A stretch of 64,000 nucleotides of DNA from Phycisphaerae bacterium (GTDB lineage Bacteria > Planctomycetota > Phycisphaerae > Phycisphaerales > UBA1924), in contig JAUIES010000002.1 in assembly GCA_030429705.1 (NCBI GenBank), positions 374,001 to 438,000 on the forward strand. The letters run 5' to 3'. Below the pieces are notes generated by a model. That model saw nothing but the letters and a program-made list of their open reading frames with translations. It had not been told where the DNA came from and ran no database searches. A program made the position numbers and the translations under genes. This document shows, in pieces, positions 36,569-44,147 of the stretch (its first letter is position 1; every line of letters starts with the position of its first letter).

Positions 36569-37150
36569 TCACATCGTGCGGCGACGGCGGACGACCATCA
36601 AGCCGCTGAGGCCGAGCAGCGCGGCCGAGCCAGGGGCGGGGACGAATGTCAGTGTGAAGGTGTCGCGTTCGCTGCTGGCCGTATCCCACGACCAGATATA
36701 AGTGTCACCGACCGAGGCACCCATATCGCCGAAAGATTTGCCAGCAAGTGTCGAAGAGCCCGCGAGCGGGTCGCCCGAAGCATACCCACTTTGCATATGT
36801 ATCCCCGCGTATGCAGTTGCGAATATAAACATGACTGTATCGCCCGCTCCGGTCGTGGTGCCGTGATGTCCCAAGCCCAGTGGCGCATCTGGTCCGGCCC
36901 ACCCGACAGGCGCTGTATAGTAAGCAAAACCTCCCCCCGTCGGGCCGACCGCGATGTAATCGTTAGAGATTCCTGTAAGATTGACACTCGATGAAGACGA
37001 GGAATCGAGAGTCCACAGCGAAACATCGAGTGAGCCTGCTCCGGTCAGGATGACATCACCGCCCACCTCGGCCGCCTCGACGGTGAAGTTCGCAGATGCT
37101 GCGGTGGTGATGGCGGCGGTCAGAAGAACGGCGATTGATGTCTTTATCAT
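36569..37150 (-). CDS. PEP-CTERM-type secreted protein (array member 1)
   Basis: This 193-residue exported protein has a signal peptide (LLTAAITTAASA) and a C-terminal sorting tail VPAPGSAALLGLSGLMVVRR with a final Arg-rich cluster; this is the VPAPG variant of PEP-CTERM. The mature part is a Gly/Ser/Thr-rich beta protein without a recognised domain. PEP-CTERM tails are normally cut by an exosortase and the protein linked to the outer surface; no exosortase is in this window. The start ATG at 37150 follows AAAGAAAGACTCACC. A 27-nt block identical to one before the gene at 39500-40171 lies 30 bp upstream. Confidence 0.85.
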   Translation of the reverse strand: MIKTSIAVLLTAAITTAASANFTVEAAEVGGDVILTGAGSLDVSLWTLDSSSSSSVNLTGISNDYIAVGPTGGGFAYYTAPVGWAGPDAPLGLGHHGTTTGAGDTVMFIFATAYAGIHMQSGYASGDPLAGSSTLAGKSFGDMGASVGDTYIWSWDTASSERDTFTLTFVPAPGSAALLGLSGLMVVRRRRTM

Positions 37151-37180
37151 GGTGAGTCTTTCTTTCTCTCTAAACGAACT

Positions 37181-37207
37181 TGAACAGATGAGCACGGAAA
37201 TGCTCGG
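37181..37207 (-). promoter_or_regulatory. 27-nt block shared upstream of two PEP-CTERM genes (copy 1)
   Basis: The 27 bases here are identical to those at 40202-40228 and begin the same distance, 31 bp, from the start codon. They contain an imperfect inverted repeat GAGCA...TGCTC and a TGAAC end. A promoter, a 5'-UTR element or a regulator site are all possible. Confidence 0.5.
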
Positions 37208-37225
37208 AACGATGTAAATCAAACC

Positions 37226-37252
37226 GACGGCCGCCCGGGTGGGGCGGCCGTC
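37226..37252 (-). terminator. Repeat terminator H1 after the gene at 37277-37894
   Basis: GACGGCCGCCC-GGGTG-GGGCGGCCGTC (written on the plus strand) has a perfect 11-pair stem. On the minus strand it is followed by GGTTTGATTT. Nearly the same hairpin with the same flanks follows four neighbouring genes. Confidence 0.8.
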
Positions 37253-37276
37253 AGCACATGACGCTTGAAAGAGAGA

Positions 37277-37894
37277 TCAGTTGCGGCGACGGCGAGCGGC
37301 GATCAGGCCGCCGAAGCCGAGCAGGGCGGCCGAGCTGGGGGTGGGAATGAGAACCAGTGCGTGACCAAAAAAGGAACTTTCAGTTGCGTCACCCACATTC
37401 TGGTACCTCAGACTGATTGAGCCGGAGGTCGTAAATGCAGTCCCCAGGTGATGCGGCCCTGAACCAAAGTCACCATATAACGTCGGGATTTCAGCGTTCG
37501 ATCCGACTTGCTCATAAATTGCGTTGGTTTGTCCAGGGTATACCGATCCAAGAAAACTGATCAGGTCGGTCAACGGGTTTCCGTAGGCCGGATTGGTGGT
37601 GACCAGCGGGTCCACGACCGGAGCTCCGGCGTTGGCGTACAACTGACTCACCTCGGCTTCGGTCGCGTACCGAAACCCTTCGAACTCACCGCCCGCGCCA
37701 AGTTGGCTGGAGACATCGTTGTATGAACGATTCGCGGTGTGGCTCCAATCGAGCCATTGCAGGCCGGAGATTGCGTCGTTGGTGAGCAGGCCGTCACCGG
37801 CGGCAAGCCAGTCGGCTTCGGTCAGGACCGGACCGGCTGTTGCAACGGCTGTCAGTGCGGCGGTCAGGAGGACGGCGGTTGTTGTCTTGGTCAT
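37277..37894 (-). CDS. PEP-CTERM-type secreted protein, array paralogue group (member 2)
   Basis: This 205-residue exported protein has a signal peptide MTKTTTAVLLTAALTAVATA. Its mature domain is shared with the genes at 38015, 38756 and 40299: ADWLAAGDGLLT, LQWLDWSHTANRSYNDVSSQ, LGAGGEFEGFRYATEAEVSQ and LYANAGAPVV. This 'WLDW...SYNDVSSQ' module is familiar from PEP-CTERM proteins of other bacteria but has no known activity. The tail is IPTPSSAALLGFGGLIAARR plus RRN. The ATG at 37894 follows AGAGAAACAAG. Confidence 0.87.
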   Translation of the reverse strand: MTKTTTAVLLTAALTAVATAGPVLTEADWLAAGDGLLTNDAISGLQWLDWSHTANRSYNDVSSQLGAGGEFEGFRYATEAEVSQLYANAGAPVVDPLVTTNPAYGNPLTDLISFLGSVYPGQTNAIYEQVGSNAEIPTLYGDFGSGPHHLGTAFTTSGSISLRYQNVGDATESSFFGHALVLIPTPSSAALLGFGGLIAARRRRN

Positions 37895-37963
37895 CTTGTT
37901 TCTCTCTTGTCTTGCGAAGAGCATGTCCGAATCGGAAATGAAACTGCGATTGTGACTCAAACC

Positions 37964-37990
37964 GACGGCCGCCCGGGTGGGGCGGCCGTC
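37964..37990 (-). terminator. Repeat terminator H2 after the gene at 38015-38635
   Basis: This has the same 27-base hairpin as H1 with no change in the stem. It is followed on the minus strand by GGTTTGAG. It separates the second and third array genes. Confidence 0.8.
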
Positions 37991-38014
37991 AGCACATGAC
38001 GCTTGTAAAAGAGA

Positions 38015-38635
38015 TCAGTGACGGCGACGGCGGGCGGCGATCAGGCCGCCGAGGCCGAGTAAGGCTGCCGAGCCGGGGGCGGGGATGAGGACCAGAGCGT
38101 GCCCAGCATTGCTGTAGGAAACTTCATCCGAAGCATTGGCATAGCGCAAGGAGACCAATCCCGCTTGAGTAAAAAGAGTCACCATGTGGTGAGGCCCTTG
38201 TTGTAAATCGCCAATGAGAGATGGCGTATCAGCATTTGATCCAGCAAGGTCGTAAAATGCGAGTGTACTGCCAGAACCATTGGTATCACCAATGAAACTC
38301 ATGAGGTCGGCCAGCGGGCTTGCGTATGCCGGATCGGTCGTATCCAGTGGATCCACCACCGGCGTTCCGGCGTTGGCGTACAACTGGATCATCTCTGCTT
38401 CCGTCGCGTAACGGAAGCCCTCAAACTCGCCGCCCGCGCCGAACTGGCTGGAGATGTCGTTGAAAGAACGGCTGGTGGTCACGGTCCAATCGAGCCAGGT
38501 GTTGCCGTTGGCGTCGACCGTCAGCAGGTTGTCGCCCGCGGACTGCCAGTCCGCATTGGTGAAGCCAGTCAGGCCGGCTGATGCGGCTGCGGTGAGTGCG
38601 GCGGTCAGAAGCACGGCGGTTGTTGTCTTGGTCAT
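38015..38635 (-). CDS. PEP-CTERM-type secreted protein, array paralogue group (member 3)
   Basis: This 206-residue paralogue of the gene at 37277 has the same signal peptide and the modules FTNADWQSAGDNLLTVDANG, TWLDWTVTTSRSFNDISSQF and GAGGEFEGFRYATEAEMIQL. The middle region is more divergent (SFIGDTNGSGSTLAFYDLAG). The tail is IPAPGSAALLGLGGLIAARR. The best start is ATG 38635 after AAGAGAGAACCACA. It is probably surface-exposed; the role is unknown. Confidence 0.87.
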   Translation of the reverse strand: MTKTTTAVLLTAALTAAASAGLTGFTNADWQSAGDNLLTVDANGNTWLDWTVTTSRSFNDISSQFGAGGEFEGFRYATEAEMIQLYANAGTPVVDPLDTTDPAYASPLADLMSFIGDTNGSGSTLAFYDLAGSNADTPSLIGDLQQGPHHMVTLFTQAGLVSLRYANASDEVSYSNAGHALVLIPAPGSAALLGLGGLIAARRRRH

Positions 38636-38704
38636 TGTGGTTCTCTCTTGGCTTGTGAACAGTGTGAACGAATCGGAAACGAAACTGCGATTGTGATGCA
38701 AACC

Positions 38705-38731
38705 GACGGTCGCCCGGGTGGGGCGGCCGTC
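38705..38731 (-). terminator. Repeat terminator H3 after the gene at 38756-39382
   Basis: This is a copy of the H1 hairpin with one substitution in the left arm (GACGGTCGCCC), otherwise identical. It is followed on the minus strand by GGTTTGCATC. Confidence 0.75.
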
Positions 38732-38755
38732 AGCACATGACGCTTGAAAGAGATG

Positions 38756-39382
38756 TCAGTTACGGCGGCGGCGAGCAGCGATCAGGCCGCTGAGGCCGAG
38801 GAGGGCAGCCGAGCCGGGGGCGGGGATCAGAATGAGCGCGTGGCCAGTACTGGCGATTGTTGCGTTGTCATCAGCATTGTGCCAACGCATCGATACAGCG
38901 CCGCCAGGACCCGCAAATGCTGTCATCATATGAAACGGACCGGGACCGCCAAGTTCGCCATTCGCCGATGGGACATCACTCGCCGAACCAGGCAGGTCAT
39001 ACAGGGCATTGGCTTGGAACCCACTGGCGATCCCAAGCAATGAGCCAAGTGCTGTCAGTGGACCAATATACGCAGCATCGATGGTGAACAACGGATTCAC
39101 GACGGGCGCCCCGGCGTTGGCATACAGTTGGCTCAACTCCGCTTCTGTGGCGTAGCGAAAGCCTTCAAATTCACCACCCACGCCCAATTGGCTTGAAACA
39201 TCGTTGTACGAACGGTTCTCGGTGTGCGCCCAGTCGAGCCAGGTGTTGCCGTTGGCATCGACAGTGAGCAGGCCGTCGCCTGCAGACTGCCAGTCGGCGC
39301 TGCTAAACCCTGCAAGGCCGGCCGAAGAAACTGTGGTGATGGCGGCGGTCAGAAGGACGGCGGTCAGTGTCTTGGTTCTCAT
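38756..39382 (-). CDS. PEP-CTERM-type secreted protein, array paralogue group (member 4)
   Basis: This 208-residue member of the same paralogue group has FSSADWQSAGDGLLTVDANG, TWLDWAHTENRSYNDVSSQL and GVGGEFEGFRYATEAELSQL. Its first half is most similar to the products of 37277 and 38015, while the middle (GIASGFQANALYDLPGSA) differs. The tail is IPAPGSAALLGLSGLIAARR. ATG 39382 follows a good ribosome binding site, CGGAGAGATTC. Confidence 0.87.
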   Translation of the reverse strand: MRTKTLTAVLLTAAITTVSSAGLAGFSSADWQSAGDGLLTVDANGNTWLDWAHTENRSYNDVSSQLGVGGEFEGFRYATEAELSQLYANAGAPVVNPLFTIDAAYIGPLTALGSLLGIASGFQANALYDLPGSASDVPSANGELGGPGPFHMMTAFAGPGGAVSMRWHNADDNATIASTGHALILIPAPGSAALLGLSGLIAARRRRN

Positions 39383-39448
39383 GAATCTCTCCGTGTGTGT
39401 GAACAGTGTGAACGAATCGGAAACGACTGTGAGCCTGTGATTCAAACC

Positions 39449-39475
39449 GACGGCCGCCCGGGTGGGGCGGCGGTC
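39449..39475 (-). terminator. Repeat terminator H4 after the gene at 39500-40171
   Basis: This is a copy of the H1 hairpin with one substitution in the right arm (GGGCGGCGGTC). It lies after a gene that is not a member of the paralogue group, so the terminator has been copied independently of the coding sequence. Confidence 0.75.
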
Positions 39476-39499
39476 AGCACATGACGCTTGAAAGAGATG

Positions 39500-40171
39500 T
39501 CAGTTACGGCGACGGCGTGTGGCGAAGAGGCCGCCGAGGCCGAGGAGAGCGGCGGCACCTGGCGCGGGGACGGCGAAGGCCACATTGTCGATGCCAAAGT
39601 AGGCGCCGTTGGACAAAGTGGCATGAGTGATGACATCGGAATCTGAGAAGGCACCGAAGAAGGTGCCCCCGCCGCTGCCAACAACCGCATAGTTGCCGAG
39701 TGAGACTGCACCATTGAACAGTTCAATGTTCACGGTGTTCCCATTGGGGTTGGAGGTCACATCGAAGGCAACGGCCTGAGCGTTCCCATTGGTGAAGGCG
39801 ATGGTGATCTGCGGCAAGTCAGTACCGGGCTGGTTGAATGAAATGGCGTGCGATGTGTAGTTGGCAAACCCGGGACCGCTCACAAACATATTGTCGCCAG
39901 GGTTATTGGTATCTTCCGCGACGCGGACTTCAAGGCCAGCCACGATTTCGCCGGGCAAGAAGATCGCGTTGCTCGTCGCGGCATTGAGCACATTTTCCAT
40001 CGCAGAGGCTTGTCCGTCGAGCACTCGAGCCTCTTCAAAGTCTTCGAATGATGCGGTGGGGTTGGCGAGGTCGAAGGCGGTTCGATCAGCGTAGGTGCTG
40101 ACCGCCGCTGCTGCGATGGAAGCCACTCCGGCGAAGGTGATGAGTGTGATAGCGGCAGTTGTCTTGTTCAT
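39500..40171 (-). CDS. PEP-CTERM-type secreted protein (array member 5, unrelated mature domain)
   Basis: This 223-residue exported protein has a signal peptide (FAGVASIAAAAV) and a mature part unlike the SYNDVSSQ group: SFEDFEEARVLDGQASAMEN, LPGEIVAGLEVRVAEDTNNP and AFDVTSNPNGNTVNIELFNG. It ends with the motif GAYFGIDNVAFAVPAPGAAA and the sorting helix. The pattern resembles secreted PEP-CTERM beta-sandwich proteins with an 'IDNVxF' C-terminal strand, as does the product of 42662. ATG 40171 follows AGAGAAAGAGACATC. Confidence 0.85.
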   Translation of the reverse strand: MNKTTAAITLITFAGVASIAAAAVSTYADRTAFDLANPTASFEDFEEARVLDGQASAMENVLNAATSNAIFLPGEIVAGLEVRVAEDTNNPGDNMFVSGPGFANYTSHAISFNQPGTDLPQITIAFTNGNAQAVAFDVTSNPNGNTVNIELFNGAVSLGNYAVVGSGGGTFFGAFSDSDVITHATLSNGAYFGIDNVAFAVPAPGAAALLGLGGLFATRRRRN

Positions 40172-40201
40172 GATGTCTCTTTCTCTTGATTGGGATGAGT
40201 G

Positions 40202-40228
40202 TGAACAGATGAGCACGGAAATGCTCGG
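40202..40228 (-). promoter_or_regulatory. 27-nt block shared upstream of two PEP-CTERM genes (copy 2)
   Basis: This is identical over 27 bases to 37181-37207 and at the same 31-bp distance from the start codon. The downstream genes are not homologous outside the signal and sorting sequences, so the match probably reflects shared expression signals. Confidence 0.5.
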
Positions 40229-40246
40229 GGTGATTTGAACCAAACC

Positions 40247-40269
40247 GGCCGCCGCCTTGGGGGGCGGCC
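40247..40269 (-). terminator. Terminator H5 after the gene at 40299-40883
   Basis: GGCCGCC...GGCGGCC forms a seven-pair stem related to H1-H4 but with a different loop. It has the same outer context (AAACC on the left and GTCAG on the right, plus strand). Confidence 0.7.
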
Positions 40270-40298
40270 GTCAGTACTTGACGCGTGAATGAGAGAAC

Positions 40299-40883
40299 TC
40301 AGTTGGTGCGGTGACGGCGAGAAGCGATCAGGCCGCCAATGCCGAGCAGGGCGACCGAGCCCGGTGCGGGGACCCGGACGAGGGCGCTCCCAGCAGCAAA
40401 AAATGCACTTGAATCCACCAACTCAAACCACTCCATCGCGCTGTGCCCGTCATTGAAGTTGAAGGCTGTCACCATATGGTTGCCCGCGGTATGTGCATGG
40501 TCGTAGATGGCTTCTGCACCAGTGGCGAATGTCGTCCCGAGCAAATCCGCCAAGAAGAGAAGAGCCGGATTGTTGGCGGTATCGTGCGTCGATGGCTCAC
40601 CGATGGACACAACCCCAGCATGGTCATAAAGGTCGAACACCTCTGCATAAGTCGCGTAGCGAAACCCTTCGAACTCGCCGCCCGCGCCAAGTTGGCTCGA
40701 CACATCGTCGTATGAACGATTGATTGTGTATTCCCAATCGAGCCATTGCAGGCCGGAGATTGCGTCGGTGGTGAGCAGGCCGTCACCGGCGGCAAGCCAG
40801 TCGGCTTCGGTCAGGACAGGGCCTGCTGCTGAAGCGGCGGTGAGTGCGGCTGTGAACAGGATGGCAGTCGAATATTTCATCAT
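40299..40883 (-). CDS. PEP-CTERM-type secreted protein, array paralogue group (member 6)
   Basis: This 194-residue paralogue of the 37277 product has TEADWLAAGDGLLTTDAISG, LQWLDWEYTINRSYDDVSSQ and GAGGEFEGFRYATYAEVFDL. The middle part is shorter (LADLLGTTFATGAEAIYDHA). The tail is VPAPGSVALLGIGGLIASRR. The start ATG at 40883 follows GAGAGGAGACTCG. It is the first gene of the array in the direction of transcription. The first half is nearly identical in DNA to the gene at 37277, which suggests recent duplication or gene conversion. Confidence 0.86.
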   Translation of the reverse strand: MMKYSTAILFTAALTAASAAGPVLTEADWLAAGDGLLTTDAISGLQWLDWEYTINRSYDDVSSQLGAGGEFEGFRYATYAEVFDLYDHAGVVSIGEPSTHDTANNPALLFLADLLGTTFATGAEAIYDHAHTAGNHMVTAFNFNDGHSAMEWFELVDSSAFFAAGSALVRVPAPGSVALLGIGGLIASRRHRTN

Positions 40884-41409
40884 CGAGTCTCCTCTCGCTC
40901 GGCCGTGGGCCGGACGCTGGTTGAATGCATGCGAGCGTCCTCCTATAGACCGCTCCCACGCCCAAACTGGTGTGTGTATCCCCACACAAGAACCCTTTAT
41001 AAACCAGAACATCAGGTTGTGCAAACGGATTTACGGTTTTTCCTGATGTTTTTAAGGCAGTATTGGGCCACCACCCGATTGAGGACCTGACTGGTCCATA
41101 ACATGCCCACAATTGGGGGACTTTCCCCTACGGAGAGGCCAGAAACCCGCATGCAAACCAGTGAGGTCACCGTCCGCTCCGTCACGAACGCACGGCCAGG
41201 CTCTCAGCCGGGGCGGGTCGCACACTGCGTCGCTGCTGACGCGCTGGCGATGCAGGTTCGGCGAAAGCGATCAACGGCCGCAAAAGGGAACAGACCCAAG
41301 AGATGACGGCAGCCGGGCAAATCTCAACGCCGGACCAATATATGGATGCACCGATCAGTCGAGCGGCCGACCAGATGGACCACCGCTTCCGCGCCAAACG
41401 CGACCACAC

Positions 41410-41598
41410 GCAGCCGATCGCCGGCGATCTGCCTGCAAATTGTCGCGCACTGCAGGCAGAACCTCGCGTTCTGCAGCCAGAACCTGCCGTTGTGCAGCCA
41501 AAACCCACCGTTGTGCAGCCAAATTGTGGCGCGCTGCAGGCAGAACGCCGCGTTATGCCGCCAAATTGTGGCGCGCTGCCGCCAGAACGCCGCGTTCG
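41410..41598. repeat. 21-bp imperfect tandem repeat array D (9 units)
   Basis: Nine ungapped 21-bp units run from 41410, alternating between two subtypes: GCAGCCAAATTGTGGCGCGC plus T and GCAGGCAGAACGCCGCGTTA plus T. Units at 41515 and 41557 are almost identical, as are those at 41536 and 41578. The array lies in the 935-bp gene-free interval 40884-41818 between the PEP-CTERM array and the FnIII-like gene. The rest of that interval shows no gene. The flanking blocks seen around arrays A and C are not obvious here. Confidence 0.75.
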
Positions 41599-41818
41599 TT
41601 AGCCCCATAACCATGTTTTCACACCCGAACAGGTGAGAATAACCCCCCCATCGCGCAGATCCTGCCGCTCAGGGGGGAAGCCTGCACACATGCTTCTCCT
41701 CTGCACCACCACCCCCGCACTCGACGATATCCCCCCCGAGCGGCGTGCGCTGTGCACGCCCAGACAACCCTGGCGCCGTGGGTGAGCCGGCGCAGCAGCC
41801 AGCACACGGAGGTGCACC

Positions 41819-42505
41819 ATGGCAATCTTGCCTGACTCACGCGAACAGATGGTTCAGTTCTTCGAGGCCCATATCCCCGTCTGGGCCAAAGACCCGCCGT
41901 CCATCGGACTCACCGCAGCCCAGATCGTTGATCTGGATTCAAGAATCACCGCGGCCCGCGCGGCCCTGACCGCGCAGACCGCGGCAATCAACACCAAACT
42001 CGCAGCCACCGAAGTCATGCACACGCAGACCTCGGACCTGCGCGGCTTTGGCAGCGATCTGGTCAAGGTCATCAAGGCTTTCGCTGAATCAACCGACGAC
42101 CCGGGCGTGTACGCCGCCGCCGAGATCCCGGCGCCAGCGCCCCCCACCCCGGCCGGCCCGCCCGACATGCCGACCGATGTGACGGCTACGCTCGACAACT
42201 TCGGGCAGGTCAAGGTCGAATGGAAAGGCTCGCGTGCCTTCAACACGCAGTTCATCCTGCAGCGTCAACTGGTCCCGGTCGGTGGCTCACCGACCGCATG
42301 GACTTATGCCGGCAGTAGCGCGACCAACGACTACACCGACAATGCCCTGCCCACCGGCTACGCGTCCGCCAGTTACCGCGTCTACGCCCAGCGTTCGTCG
42401 GGCGCAAGCGACGCCTCGACCCCCACCACCCTCACCTTTGGCACCGAGGGCAGCGGGCAACAGGCAAGCAGCGGTAGTGGCGATAACATCGCGCTGGCTG
42501 CGTGA
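41819..42505 (+). CDS. Small protein with helical N terminus and FnIII-like C terminus (paralogue of 26338-27015)
   Basis: This 228-residue protein has a strong ribosome binding site (CGGAGGTGCACC) before ATG 41819. It shares with the product of 26338 the FFEAHIPVWAKDPPSIGLTA start, the Ala-rich helix (residues about 30-90), the AEIPAPAPPTPAGPP linker (about 100-115) and a C-terminal FnIII-like sandwich (about 118-215). No signal peptide is seen. Function is unknown. It is probably monocistronic, with a terminator at 42531. Confidence 0.82.
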   Translation: MAILPDSREQMVQFFEAHIPVWAKDPPSIGLTAAQIVDLDSRITAARAALTAQTAAINTKLAATEVMHTQTSDLRGFGSDLVKVIKAFAESTDDPGVYAAAEIPAPAPPTPAGPPDMPTDVTATLDNFGQVKVEWKGSRAFNTQFILQRQLVPVGGSPTAWTYAGSSATNDYTDNALPTGYASASYRVYAQRSSGASDASTPTTLTFGTEGSGQQASSGSGDNIALAA

Positions 42506-42530
42506 GTGATCAGATAATATATCCCCCTCA

Positions 42531-42555
42531 CGGCCCGGCGACCCCGGGTCGTTTT
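42531..42555 (+). terminator. Intrinsic terminator after the FnIII-like gene
   Basis: CGGCCCGG-CGACC-CCGGGTCG (one G-U pair) is followed by TTTT. It lies 25 bp after the stop at 42505. Confidence 0.8.
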
Positions 42556-42592
42556 CATGCGCTTCGTCTACTGGGTTGAACACCCAATGAAC

Positions 42593-42620
42593 AAGGGGCC
42601 AGCCTTGCGGCCAGCCCCTT
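42593..42620 (-). terminator. Terminator with TTGC core after the PEP-CTERM gene at 42662
   Basis: AAGGGGC CA GCC-TTGC-GGC CA GCCCCTT forms outer and inner stems around a two-base internal loop. The same design with the same GCC-TTGC-GGC core is found at 49962-49989. It lies 42 bp after the minus-strand stop at 42662. Confidence 0.65.
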
Positions 42621-42661
42621 CTATTCATCTCGCAAAACTGAGTCAGTTGGCCAAAGCCAAA

Positions 42662-43288
42662 TCAGCGACGACGACGCATCATCAGTCCGCCAAGGCCCAG
42701 GAGTGCCATCGCGCCCGGAGCCGGAACCGTATTGATGTTGTCCACACCGAATGCCCGATTCGGCGCACCGGTCGCCTCAACGCCATTGAACTCAAAGGCA
42801 ATGAGGTTTGTGAAGCCCGTCAGGTTGAAGGTCTCGAAATCCGCAATGCCGCCAGCACCGTCGAGCAGCCCATCGAGTTGAAGGACCGCATTGATCGACC
42901 CGCCACCATCAAAATAGCCAGTGACGCTTACGCCCCAAGCGTTCGGGTATGTCGTGTTGTCACCAATCCATGTCTCAGCAGCGTCGAGCGAATACACACT
43001 GAATGTTCCACCGCCCGTCTTGGTCATGGTGATCGCACGACCAAGGTTGCCTCCCTCGTGACCGATATACACGCGTGAACCGTTCTCTGCCAACCCATTC
43101 GCGATTGCAAAGTTATCCATCGTATGAAAATGCTCACCAATGAACTCAAATCCACTGGAGTCAAGATACGACACATTCTGGTACTGCGGGTTGCCGGAGC
43201 CCGGCGCGTTCTCAAAGTCCACAACATTACCGTTGGCCGCGGCGACACCCGCACCCAACACCAATGCGATTCCCAATTGCGTGTTCAT
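42662..43288 (-). CDS. PEP-CTERM-type secreted protein
   Basis: This 208-residue exported protein has a signal peptide (MNTQLGIALVLGAGVAAANG) and a mature beta-rich domain. A VDFENAPGSGNPQYQNVSYL start, DSSGFEFIGEHFHTMDNFAI, NLTGFTNLIAFEFNGVEATG and FGVDNINTVPAPGAMALLGL all fit the common PEP-CTERM carbohydrate-binding-like sandwich, but no activity is known. The tail ends GLGGLMMRRRR. ATG 43288 follows AAGAAAGAGAGACAGATC. Confidence 0.86.
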   Translation of the reverse strand: MNTQLGIALVLGAGVAAANGNVVDFENAPGSGNPQYQNVSYLDSSGFEFIGEHFHTMDNFAIANGLAENGSRVYIGHEGGNLGRAITMTKTGGGTFSVYSLDAAETWIGDNTTYPNAWGVSVTGYFDGGGSINAVLQLDGLLDGAGGIADFETFNLTGFTNLIAFEFNGVEATGAPNRAFGVDNINTVPAPGAMALLGLGGLMMRRRR

Positions 43289-43608
43289 GATCTGTCTCTC
43301 TTTCTTGAATACAAACCCAAAGCCTCTGCAACGGCTGGAATAGCCGCTGTGTCTCTATTAGAGCGACTTCGACGACCAGATTCAACGGTTATTTTGAAAA
43401 ATAAGTGGCAAATTCCTGTTGTTGTACTACGCGACCTGGATGGCGTGTGATACTGGGCTGTTTAGGCACGGTGCGTCAACCTGACTGGAAGGAACATGAC
43501 GCTTGTGCAGACAAAAGCACACAGGCCCGGGCGACCGGGCCTGTTTCATACGCTCGTCGGTGCGGCTGTCCAGCGTGAGCCTTGCTTGTTTTCACGAAGC
43601 ATACCATC
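43289..43608. other. 320-bp divergent intergenic region
   Basis: This stretch separates a minus-strand PEP-CTERM gene from a plus-strand membrane-protein gene, so it should hold both promoters. The only clear structure is the hairpin at 43521-43544. An A/T-rich segment near 43390-43410 may be part of a promoter. No gene is seen. Confidence 0.4.
43521..43544. terminator. Perfect hairpin with GCGA loop upstream of a membrane-protein gene
   Basis: ACAGGCCCGG-GCGA-CCGGGCCTGT has ten pairs and a GNRA-type loop. On the minus strand it is followed by GTGCTTTTG, on the plus strand by TTCAT. Both neighbouring genes read away from it, so it is misplaced for a terminator of either. A near copy lies at 44089-44112, with the same preceding AAAAGCAC. 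Confidence 0.55.
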
Positions 43609-44043
43609 ATGGTCATGAAGCCCTCGCCATCAGACGCGCCGGCCCGGAAAGATGGAGCAGGTCCGACCGCGGCGACACAGACCGTGCGTCGCACGATGGT
43701 GACGCTCGTGTGTTCGCTGGTCGTCATGCTGCCGTGGCCAGTGCTCGGCATCCTGTTGACGCAATCGCAGTTTGATGAGCCCGAAGAAGCCGCGATCTCC
43801 TTTGGCGGCGTGACCATGCTGGTACTGATCATCCCCGCGGCCATCATCGGCGGAGACTGGGGAGACGCATTCATCGTGCTGATCGCGCTCACCTGGGGAC
43901 TGGCCTGGTTGGTGCCGCCAATGGTGCTCCGGCGTCGATTGCGCCAACGAAACACCTGGCTGGCCTTGCTCGGCAGCCAGTGTGTCTTTGCCTTTGCGCA
44001 GGCCGCACTGGGCGCCATGATGGTCATCGGTAAGAATGTGTGA
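43609..44043 (+). CDS. Small membrane protein, unknown function
   Basis: This 144-residue protein has about four hydrophobic segments: TMVTLVCSLVVMLPWPVLGI, VTMLVLIIPAAIIGG, FIVLIALTWGLAWLVPPMVL and LALLGSQCVFAFAQAALGAM. An N-terminal charged stretch precedes them. No family is recognised. ATG 43609 (MVMKPSPSD) is chosen over an in-frame TTG at 43582; ATG 43615 is also possible. It is flanked on both sides by similar GCGA-loop hairpins. Confidence 0.65.
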   Translation: MVMKPSPSDAPARKDGAGPTAATQTVRRTMVTLVCSLVVMLPWPVLGILLTQSQFDEPEEAAISFGGVTMLVLIIPAAIIGGDWGDAFIVLIALTWGLAWLVPPMVLRRRLRQRNTWLALLGSQCVFAFAQAALGAMMVIGKNV

Positions 44044-44088
44044 AACTGCCAACACAGTTGAACCCGATGGACAGTCGTACAAAAGCAC

Positions 44089-44112
44089 ACAGGCCCGAGC
44101 GACCGGGCCTGT
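44089..44112. terminator. Bidirectional terminator between converging genes
   Basis: ACAGGCCCG-AGCGAC-CGGGCCTGT has a nine-pair stem. It lies 46 bp after the small membrane-protein gene and 36 bp after the minus-strand tail-fibre-like gene. On the minus strand it is followed by GTGCTTTTGTACG. Confidence 0.75.
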
Positions 44113-44147
44113 GGTGTCTTGATGAACCATCGTTCGCTCTGCGCGTC

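Noticed and set aside
41113-41610. Open frames over array D in three or more frames
   Set aside because: They follow from the 21-bp period. No start signal or homologous domain was seen.
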